A DNA stretch of 64,000 nucleotides from Takakia lepidozioides. Its lineage: Eukaryota; Streptophyta; Takakiopsida; Takakiales; Takakiaceae. The stretch covers positions 25,048,001 through 25,112,000 of the forward strand of contig CM060731.1 in assembly GCA_030704615.1 (NCBI GenBank). Direction: 5' to 3'. Positions 55,341-64,000 of this stretch are shown here, piece after piece; position 1 is the first letter of the stretch; every line of letters begins with the position of its first letter. The translations under genes and the position numbers were made by a program. Under the pieces are notes generated by a model. It searched no databases. It had not been told where the DNA came from and worked only from the letters and a program-made list of their open reading frames with translations.

Positions 55341-56471
55341 TGTGCGAGAGAAGGCTTCTTAGGTCTTAGTAAATCTTATCAATTACTTCGTCATGCCATC
55401 TTGTTACTGGCTGAAATGAAACTTGGGCTACTATATTGAGACGACAAGACTAATTGGATGTTTAACTGGATGTGGAGGCCAAGCTCATTGGCAATTGGGA
55501 CATGGATATGAGAAACGGTGTACTAAGATCATCCAAAACAACTTCATCTGATATCTGTCAATCGTAAACCCTTTGCATAGTCCTGCCTTGAGAAGGCGAC
55601 AAATATTGTTTCATGCGTCAATGGCTGGGGTTCTCTAAGATATGCTTGCCGAGTCTTTTATAGGATCATATCAGTGGAGAGGACTATGCCAGGAAACATA
55701 CTACCCATGGGCCTGAGGGGCCGGGAGGAGAGGGGGTCCGATTTCACTGAATAAATGTCATGGCTGCACTTTTGCCTAATGGGTAGCAAGTCTGGTAGCA
55801 CACACACTGATGATACCTTCCATACAATTTTGACTGTTCAGAAAGAGCAAGAAGGCGGTGAAATCAAACCTCAAACCTCAGGTGCACACTCAGTTTCCGA
55901 GTTACATTAATGGGTTGATCATAACCCTCCAAATCTGTACCCATTAAACAAGGTTGGTCTTTGGGCTACACATGTGCACACTCAGCCAAGTGGCTGGTGG
56001 TTAACTCTAGTTAGATACAGGGACACAAGAGTACATGCCTCCCAGAAAGAACACTTAATAGCCAAAATATCACTCATCCCAATATGCCCATGAAGGAATC
56101 ATGTAAGCCTAAAAACCTTACAAGATTCCCTCCAGTCAAGAGATGCAATTATGGATTGTCGCACAGTTGCAAGGAATGATTTGTACATTTGACTGCCAAA
56201 ATATTGCCGATGTGTGGAGTGCCAACCAAAGACGGCCTGCCAAGGCCACCATAGGCAAAGCACTCATACTATACACTGCACATACATGCCGCTGTAGCAT
56301 GATCTCATGGTGGGCTCCGGAAGATCTCTCCAGGCAGCTGCGCCCAAACCCCATTTGGATACCGTTCTCCCTACCTCACGAGCAGAAGCCACAGTACTCG
56401 AGGCACCTCCAAGATGAGATAGGGCCTCCCTAGTGCCGGTGCTGAACTCCCTTACATTGTTCCTCTACTGC
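55341..56471. other. Intergenic between RPL23A and centrin
   Basis: Presumed RPL23A promoter (a TGGGCC site II-like word near 55707) and centrin 3' flank. No gene seen. Confidence 0.4.
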
Positions 56472-58098
56472 TCAAAAAAGGCTAGTCTTCTTCATGATCC
56501 TATAAAACTCCTCTTCATTGATTTCACCGTCACCTGCACAGCCAGCCACATAGCTAGATCACAATCCACAAAATTTGGTGACTGAAAAATCAGGCTTCAC
56601 TTTTTGGCCAAAACGTGGCTTCCACCCGGCCGCCACTCAAGATTACTTTTCAGTCCAGCAACCCATATATCTCATAAATTGCTTCAAACAAGCTGCTATA
56701 ATTAATCCTTAGCAGCTGTAACAAAGCAACAATACAAGTTCATGTTGAAGCAATTCTCCCTCGTTGCATCAATTGACAACTCCTCATATTGAAATGGCAA
56801 CGCATCATACCATCACGGTCGGCTTCATCAATCATCTCCTGCAATTCCTCGTCTGTCATATTCTCACCAAGCTCCTTCGCTACACGTTTCAGATTCTTGA
56901 AGGAAATTTTCCCCTGTGACCATCAAAGAAAGAGTCAATGTTTTGCTTTCCTTACCTTTTCCACCATAGAGCTGCCTCACCAGCATTATAGCCTACCTCA
57001 GCCCCCAGACTGCCCAACAACCAAACCCCACCACCAGCGCCCCCCCCACCATCTGCCTTAAGTCCCTTCCCCAGGTCTACTGTATACATCAAACAACACT
57101 TTAACTTGGGGTTCCAAATGCAATCTTTCTACAACAAATGCAAAGATCATGGAACAAGCACACTCCAGCCACTGGGTTAGCATTTCACAGGGAAGACTCA
57201 CAGTTTCATCATCATCAAACAAGCGAAACGCTTTCATGATTTCCTCCTTAGAGTCACGCTCCCCCATCTTGGCTGTCATCATTTGTAAAAACTCCTCAAA
57301 GTCAATGGTCCCACTGCCATCCTTGTCAATATCAGCGATCATCTTTTTTATCTCCTGTAACAACAGGTCAAATGATCATGTCAGTAACAACCATCCAACG
57401 GAGACATTCTAATGGCCAGTTGCCAGATGACTGTTTCTCACTTTCAACGGACCTAGTTACTTTCAGCTTTCAGAGGAGGCAGTTGACAGTGTAACTGCAG
57501 TGGAGTGTAAAAAAGATTCTGTAAAAGAAAAATGCTTCAACATCACTTGAGGTGGATCTAGCTCTCCAAATTTTGGCAAATCTTGTTTTAAAGTAATCCT
57601 TCACTGACATGTAAATCCATCATGGTAATGAGATTGCACCTCTTTCTTTGGTTCAAAACCAAGTGCCCTGCCACATCATGCCAACTCAAGCAGGTTAGTT
57701 CGAAGTGATGAAGAACAAACGCACTATAACTAGTGAACGGACGGACACCAACAGTCTCGATCCATTGCCTTCATATCAACTCTATCCGTTTTGCAGTTAG
57801 AAACTTTTGTGTGAAAAATACGTGAAGAAAAATGCATCTTACCTCATTGCAACTTTCAGCTCCTTTGCATCAATAGTTCCTGCCAAAAGTGGAAATGGAC
57901 AAAAAAATTGGTCATCCACCAGAGTACTTGCTGAAGACTGAACATAAATAGTGATTTCAGTACTGATAGATTACCAGAGCCATCAGTGTCAAAGAGGTCG
58001 AAGGCTTCATGAATCTCTTGCTTCTGCTCTTCTGTCAGGCCCTGAGAGCGGCCCTTGTTCTTGTCTCGCCTTGCAGCCCCAACTCCTTTGCGAAAACT
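56472..58098 (-). CDS. CEN: Centrin (flagellar/caltractin type), all but the first few codons
   Basis: Calcium-binding EF-hand protein of basal bodies and centriolar structures. Exons: 58098-57975 ([29 protein letters not shown]), 57879-57843 ([11 protein letters not shown]), 57667-57640 (ALGFEPKKE), 57354-57202 ([34 protein letters not shown]), 56913-56811 ([26 protein letters not shown]) and 56533-56472 ([19 protein letters not shown] stop). All six join in frame: 168 residues. Loops 1 (DTDGSGTIDAKE), 2 ([12 protein letters not shown]) and 4 ([12 protein letters not shown]) are canonical; loop 3 (DDDETGKISFKN) is weaker. The ATG exon lies upstream and was not found. KKTSLF and EPKKEEIKKMI closely resemble green-algal caltractin. 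Confidence 0.94.
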
Positions 58099-59045
58099 CT
58101 GTAGAGCCAAGCCATTTGCTTCAGATGCAACAAGAATTAAGAAAAAAGTGAGCTTGACTGGGTGTGTGCAACAGAGAAAAATATTTGTTTCCCTGCTCTG
58201 ATTCTTACTTGTGATAAAAGATTCCCGGTCCAGGAGAAATGAAATGAAATGAAATGGTGCTTTATAATGTCTGCGAAAAGCTCATAGAGCTTATGAGACA
58301 AAATGGAAGAAAACATGAGAGAGGAAACAAAAACAAAGCCAAGACTAAGAACTATTGCTTGAGTGATTGTCTAAGGGTGAAGGCCTCGTGCAGTTAAGCT
58401 GCCAAGCATTTCTGATCCTCATAGTGGAAGACTTCAGTGAGACATTTGGTTCCACGGAATAAACAGTGAGGAGAGAGTGAGGGGTACAGATAGAGAGTGC
58501 CCTGCAAGTGCAATCCTTCAAGAGCAGACTTTCATCATCTTCATTTGGCGAGGACACCATCAGATAGGTGAATCTAAAAGGGACAGGAATCTTGTGACGA
58601 GCATAAGAGCTTACCAATTCTCCAATCTCCTGTGCTGGCAATAAAGCTAAATTAAGGTTTCCAGAGAAGCACCTCGCAGGCAGCAGTCTGCCAGCCTAGC
58701 TTGATAAACCGATTGATTAAAGGCGCTCTGACAAACTACACTAGCACTTTCAAAGCAGTCCATTCTAGCCATCATGGTAAACTAGAACATAATATTGGTT
58801 GATAAAAAACTTCTGTGATTTGGATTTGGGGAAAAACTGAAGCTCTCAAGGTGCAGGTACAATGTACCACAGATATCTGAAGACTCTTGCAGGGAAGCAA
58901 CCAAACAGAGTTCATTGATCCAATATCCCCTAAATATGTGTTCTTGCTAATATATCAATGCAGATGTTGGCCAATAACCTATTACTTTTACAGGACAAAA
59001 AGGAGAGAGTCCAGACTCCTTCCAACGTACGGAATCAGAAGGGCA
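58099..59045. other. Centrin 5' region, nothing certain
   Basis: It should contain the first centrin exon. A minus-strand donor (GAATTG|GTAAGC) lies at about 58613 and could end a leader exon; unproven. Confidence 0.35.
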
Positions 59046-60174
59046 TTAGATTCGTTTCTGACATACCCTTGAAGTCCTTGGGGAGGAAGCTTGAGAAATT
59101 GAGAAATAATCCGTAGAAGAATTGGGAGATCTCAACCTAGGGTGTGCAGGTGGTGTGCTGCTGGCTTGGGGAATGCGAACAGTATTCAACTTACCACCGC
59201 AGGCACACACCACTCTGGCACAGCACTGATGGGCATTGCAATTCGCCTTCACACACTGAATTGGTGTGCAAACAAGGTCCTCAGGTGGTAAGTAGGATGG
59301 AACCCCATTATGCTCCACAGAAGAATTGAATGGTTTTCTGGTGCCTCTGGAACAGGGAGGACCAGAGGTGGAGCACACCCTGGGACCGATCTCAACATTT
59401 ACCCACGGCGGTCTGGAAGAGGAGGGAGCCGTTTGCAGGGGCCCCCCAGGAGAGAAGGGACCCGTTTGCAGGGCCCCCCGAGGAGAGGAGGGACCCGTTT
59501 GCAGGGCCCCCAGGGGAGAGGAAGAACCTTCGGAGGCACGGGAGAGACCACCAGAGGCCTTACCAGCAGGACAATTGCACACGCATTTGCGTCGAGCCTT
59601 GTCCTAGTTCTCAAGAAAGCCGAACAAAGATGAGAGCTTACAGAAAGCAAATTACAGGTGTTCGTGAAAGTCAGTTACAAACAGAGAATGACGGTTGTAT
59701 CCATGCAAATGCACAGTAAACTCCGGATTAACAATTTGTAAGAAAGAAGCAAGGACTTTCGAAGACGTTGCGAAGACATAAACAAAAGAAGCCTCGTATC
59801 TCAAAAAGTCAATCACACATCCAAGACAACTCAACCATTTCTTGAGTTAAACGAACTACAGAAGCTCGCAACTGCGGGCGATGTACAAGGTTCATGTCAT
59901 ATGTCCGGTTAGACGACTTGAAAGGAGAAGCAACAGCAAAGCAAGCATGAAGAAGTACATAGAACCAGAAAACCGAGCATAACATCCTTAGGCACTGGTT
60001 AGGTCCTTCCTTTGCTTTTCTTCCTTCTATAATAACATGTGAACCGCAAATGCTACTAAGAAGGTAACTAGACTGGATCTTGTAGAGGAGTAGTACATCG
60101 TACAAGGAGATGAAAGCACAAAACAAACAATTTCCAGCCATTACTGGGAACAAATTATGTGTTGCGAGCTGCAT
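59046..60174 (-). CDS. Hypothetical Cys-rich secreted protein, multi-exon model uncertain
   Basis: Upstream frame (60174-59809): LRMLCSVFWFYVLLHACFAV resembles a signal peptide, followed by SNRTYDMNLVHRPQ. Downstream frame (about 59600-59046): acceptor CTAG, then KARRKCVCNCPAGKASGG, three 11-residue repeats (GALQTGPSSPR, GALQTGPFSPG, GPLQTAPSSSR) and a cysteine cluster (CTPIQCVKANCNAHQCCARV then VCACGG). At least 13 cysteines in the second part suggest disulphide bonding outside the cell. Joining the two frames with an intron at about 59826-59596 is a guess. No family recognised. Confidence 0.35.
59418..59520. repeat. 33-bp tandem repeats
   Basis: About three units of GGACCCGTTTGCAGGGCCCC plus a variable GAGGAGAGGA segment. 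They encode 11-residue Gly/Pro/Gln repeats in the minus-strand frame of the Cys-rich ORF. Confidence 0.8.
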
Positions 60175-60179
60175 TTAGC

Positions 60180-61823
60180 CAGGAAATAACGTACCATGAT
60201 TGGATTCCGGTCAGCTCAGAGAGACAAGGGATCGAGCAGGCAGGTTGGATTGCGACGACAAGACTAGACTTAGACTTCACTATTCGAAGCGAAAGATCGA
60301 AAACTCCCGGTTGCGGCAGCACAGCCACAGCCTTCTGCAGATCTCTTCTTTGCAGATCTGAACCACGCAAAGCTGTAGGAGAAGCCTGAAGATGGAACAG
60401 AGATGGCGCATTAAAGCAAGGCACGCGCAAACCTGACAAGAAAGAGCGAGGCTCCAGGCAAGAACGGAAGCAACGGACTCTTCCCACCGAACCCCTCCAC
60501 ATTGCCGTAACTGCCTGCCAACGGAGAATATGGCTTGACGACGTGGACCCGAGACGCCCGTGGATTGAACCTTACGCGTTATCTCACTCATATGGTGAAT
60601 GGGAGCTTGCCACGTCGGAATGATACCCAAGAGTCCAGTCCCAGAGAGTAGACGATTTACTCGCTGACTGGATGGATGAATAATAGTAGATGAATGAGCG
60701 ACACAATAGCTACTCTTACTGCTCCGCACGTGTTAGAGCTGAAGACTGACCAGTGTTGTCTCCCCAGCCTCACGCTTGGAAGCTCCCCGAAATCTTCAGC
60801 TGCTTCTATACTCTGCGTGTATCGAGAGCTCGGGATTCAATCTTGTATACTGTGCGGGCTCGGGATCCAGATTGAATTTCCAGACATCATGGTTCTCTCA
60901 GAGGCGGTAAGTAGTCTTTTAGTCTCTTAGTTCTTTTGTGCATTGTAGAAGGACGGAGCCTGGAGGAGATGTATCCTGAATGCGCGAAAATACATTCAGA
61001 GCTGTATGCAGCATAAGCTTGTGAAGGACTGTTGTCTCTGGCTGCTGAGATGTGCGCGTGAGTAGTTTGAATTTTGATTTCTGGTCGTGTACACTGAAAC
61101 GAGGAATTGTGTTTTGTTGATCTACTGGGAATAGCGCTTGCATTGACCTCATGGGTTTCTATCATCATGTTAGGGTGGTTCTATGATGCGGTCGAATTAT
61201 TCTCCCTTCCTTCAGGACTTTGCGGGAAAATATACTCTCATGTGCAGCTATGTCTGCCTTCTTCTCAAGGACAGACAGATGGACTTTAACGTGGGAATCG
61301 AAACTTTTACTCTTTAAACCCGCATTTGGGTTGGGTTGATGCGAGGTACGGATTACTGTCCTCTATTCAAAGAAATCCAGCAATGCGTGCAGGCCAAGTG
61401 CACCCATTGAACGGTCTCGTGGTTGAAGCCCCTCTTTTGCCCGCACGTGCTTGAACACGTGTGCGGAGACACAACAGACGAATAAATCATTTGCCTCCCC
61501 ATCGACGTTCTCCCCCCTCAAGCCATTCCACATTTTTAATCGAATTTAAATCTATTTTAAGCCAATAAATAGGTTTGCACTGCCTTTCAGTGGGGGTTTC
61601 TGGCACGTATCGATTTCGTTTTTGGCTCAATTTTTGTTCCGCGGCTTCCAGCATCCCACGGCTACTCCCCCGCCAAAATTTGGACCAATCAAAAATGCCC
61701 CCCCAAAAAAGGTGTTCTCTTTTTTCGCTCACTATTGCAGAACTCTCTATGAAGAGTGCATGAAGTAGAACGCCAAATCAAGTTTGTGTAGTACACTGTG
61801 CTGACTTGACAAATACTGAGGCG
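60180..61823. other. Intergenic, possible first exon at 60890
   Basis: On the plus strand ATGGTTCTCTCAGAGGCG|GTAAGT at 60890-60907 looks like a short first exon with a perfect donor. It could be an alternative first exon of the GST gene or belong to an unseen gene. Nothing else supported. Confidence 0.3.
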
Positions 61824-62984
61824 ATGATGCAGGAAGGGGTAGGTGTCGGGAAAGTGATCCTCCACAATTACTACACCAGCAGCTGCTCGTGGCGGGTGCG
61901 GATGGCTCTCGCCTTCAAAGGTTACTTGCTCTCAGCTCAGTCTTATGGAGGAATGTACAGCTTAGACGCTGGCTTGCCTTTAATGTGTGTATTGTCGATA
62001 GACACTCTACTTTGGTGAATACGTCCTCTTGATGTGTAGATATTTCGCTTAAGAGAAAAAGGGAGAGGTTGAAAAAGAGGGAGACAACCATTGGCTAACG
62101 TGGGTGTGAAGGTATACCGTATGAGTACAAGGCTGTCAATATCTCCAAAGGCGAGCAATTTTCTGAAGGTACATCCAAAAAATCTAATATCATCTTCTTT
62201 GAGTGCTAAATCATGTGTGCATTCGAGAAGGTAGGAAACTCCATTCAACGTTTACAGGTGTTGACGGTCAGTTTGAAGCTCTTGTGCAGGAAATGTAAAT
62301 TGCACAGGACCTCCTTAAGGTCTAAGTGGACATGAAATTTGCGAATGTGCTTGCCACTTCCAGTACACAGAAGTAGACATTGAGGGGTGGTGTGGGTTGG
62401 TGTAGACTTCACAAAGCTGAGCCCTTTGCAGCTTGTCCCTGTATTGGAGATTGATGGTGCAACTCTGGTGGATTCAATTGCAATTTTAGAGGTTCATTTT
62501 CCCCCTCCTTGAAAACAAAACCCACATTGAGATTTTTCTGTTGAAAGTTTCATTCAGATCATGAATGAAATATTACAAATGTGCGTCCTCTGGTACCTTC
62601 GGAGCATGCCAAGTTTTGGTTCTGAAGTCTCTCAAGAGTGACAAGTACTATCGGTAATTTTTGTCCTTCCCGCATTAAATTAACTAGATCCAAGAAATTT
62701 GTGGTACAAGGGCAGTAGTTGCAGTGCCCATGGCCATTTTTTGCATTATCGAGAACTCTTCATTGTATTTTGTCCTTCCCGCATTAACTGTCTAAAATTA
62801 ACTAGATCCAAGAAATTTGTGGTACAAGGGCAGTAGTTGCAGTGCCCATAGCCATTTTTTGCATTATTGAGAACTCTTCATTGTAATCACAGTGCTGGTG
62901 TCATTGCAGTACTTGGAGGAGAAGTTTCCCGAACGGAGGCCTCTTTTGCCTGCAGACCTGACAAAACGGTCACATGTTCGCCAG
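61824..62984 (+). CDS. GSTZ1: Zeta-class glutathione S-transferase / maleylacetoacetate isomerase, first four exons
   Basis: Glutathione-dependent cis-trans isomerase of tyrosine catabolism (maleylacetoacetate to fumarylacetoacetate). Exons: 61824-61920 (VILHNYYTSSCSWRVRMALA, containing the zeta signature SSCxWRVR), 62112-62168 (IPYEYKAVNISKGEQFSE), 62406-62491 (FTKLSPLQLVPVLEIDGATL, DSIAILE) and 62910-62984 (YLEEKFPERRPLLPADLTKR, SHVRQ). Phases join across all introns. This is the complete thioredoxin-fold half. The expected next exon (a stretch like SGIQPLQNL) was not found by 64000; the AG near 63101 continues in an unlikely frame. The gene either continues right or is truncated. Confidence 0.88.
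62659..62886. repeat. Tandem duplication of about 110 bp in GST intron 3
   Basis: Two copies of TTTTGTCCTTCCCGCATTAA ... GAGAACTCTTCATTGTA, nearly identical apart from a 9-bp insertion (CTGTCTAAA) in the second. A recent duplication; it ends about 25 bp before exon 4. Confidence 0.9.
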
Positions 62985-64000
62985 GTAAATTGATCTGCAC
63001 TTACGACCTCGATTTAAGTCCTTGTTCATTGTGCCCCATTCTGGTCGTAGCTTGTGCTCACCTCCCCCTCTCCCTTCTCATTCTGCTTTCGTCTTATCCA
63101 GGTATGGGATCTTTGTGGACAATGCTATGGCAGACAATGTCTAACGAGTATCCGTGCGCTCTGCTTGTCTCTGCCTGTCCTTGTTTGCGATGTCCAGTTG
63201 GGCGCAGGGTTACTCAAGTTCATCCACCCACAGCATTGATATGTCTCTCCCTCCCTCCTCACTTTCCTTTCCTCTTGTGCCCCTCTAGCACACACACAAA
63301 AGCCAGTGCTAAAAGGATGGGGGATGTGGCAGGCAGTATTTTTGGTGGCAGCCAACATACAGCCACTTCAAAACATGGGAACTTTGGTATGTCCAAATCC
63401 AATGCCACTTTCTAAGCATTATGATGTCCCTCTCCCTGCTAATTTTTCCTGAAAGATGAGTGAAGCCCCCTAGTGTGAGCTATTCCTAATATGTATCATA
63501 AATAGTCACAAGGGAAGTGTGCCATATGTGTACTGCTTTTCAATGCACGGATGCTGTACCCTAGCATGGACTCCACAGCAAAATCCATGTGGAGGTTTTT
63601 ATAAGATCCCAGCACGTCCCCGTGGGGTTATTTTTGAAGCCATAGTAACTTTGCAGAATTTTTATTCCCAGTGCCGGAGCATGCAAAGACTCCAGCCAAA
63701 GACAGGGAGGGGTAGAGAAAGAGGGCATACTGCTTCACCATCGGTTCATTCCCATCCTTGGGAAGATTGTAGCTTTGAGGGAAACCCATGAGTATTGTTT
63801 CAGATCCCCACCCTTGAGGAGATGGCATAGTGAGTGTTCAAGGGACCATACCAAAGAAATATCTACCTTCAAGATTCTACAGGTTCATGACAACCATGGC
63901 TGATGGATGGCATCTGCAGCTCAATACCAGATTTGACCAGAACTTGCAATAGTTTATGCAAACAATGAATCATAGGATTGATCCTTGACAACTACCAAGG
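62985..64000. other. Right end of window, no further exon assigned
   Basis: Presumed intron 4 of the GST gene. Open frames here (for example at 62867-63415) lack GST similarity. Confidence 0.4.

Noticed and set aside
63101-63239. GST exon 5 starting after TTATCCAG
   Set aside because: The translation (VWDLCGQCYGRQCL) has none of the expected zeta-GST helix sequence and no close donor.

Overview
The window looks like nuclear DNA of a plant-lineage (streptophyte) eukaryote. Genes have GT-AG introns of about 70 bp to 1 kb, and the identifiable proteins are plant-like: CLASP, cinnamyl-alcohol-dehydrogenase-like dehydrogenase, a Cys-type selenoprotein K homologue, uL23, patatin and zeta GST. One gene encodes a flagellar-type centrin ending KKTSLF, which points to a lineage with flagellated sperm (charophyte alga, bryophyte, lycophyte or fern) rather than a flowering plant. 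The species cannot be fixed from the sequence.

Left gene-bearing part (1-13.3 kb): first coding exon of CLASP (minus), a GC-rich island, a foldback element, a SelK-like gene (minus, 5953-7167 plus an unfound first exon), and a complete six-exon CAD gene (plus, 10344-13231) behind a TATA box at about 9430.

Central transposon block (13.8-51.9 kb): AT-rich relics and tandem repeats; a deleted LINE with a poly(A) tail; a Ty1/copia LTR, primer-binding site and gag split by a 650-bp hAT-type MITE with a perfect 8-bp target duplication; a truncated chromodomain Ty3/gypsy element with 3' LTR; a second Ty3/gypsy element (about 34.5 kb to the assembly gap at 40968) carrying a full-length cytosine-C5 DNA methyltransferase domain between protease and reverse transcriptase; and, on the minus strand, two damaged copies of a third gypsy family carrying a very large extra ORF downstream of integrase, with a 10-bp minisatellite both in the coding region and in the LTR. 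A LINE relic with a restriction-like endonuclease domain closes the block.

Right gene-bearing part (51.9-64 kb): a 5'-truncated, frameshifted patatin-like phospholipase (plus), convergent with a complete two-exon uL23 gene (minus); a near-complete centrin gene (minus); a hypothetical Cys-rich secreted protein (minus); and the first four exons of a zeta-class GST / maleylacetoacetate isomerase (plus), running off or breaking before the window end.

The most interesting system is the retrotransposon-borne DNA methyltransferase (37353-38531). Its reading frame is intact and all main catalytic motifs are visible, although gag, protease and RNase H around it are broken. The second is the env-position ORF of the minus-strand gypsy family. 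Intron and exon positions were derived by eye from splice consensus and protein family similarity; no alignment program was run.
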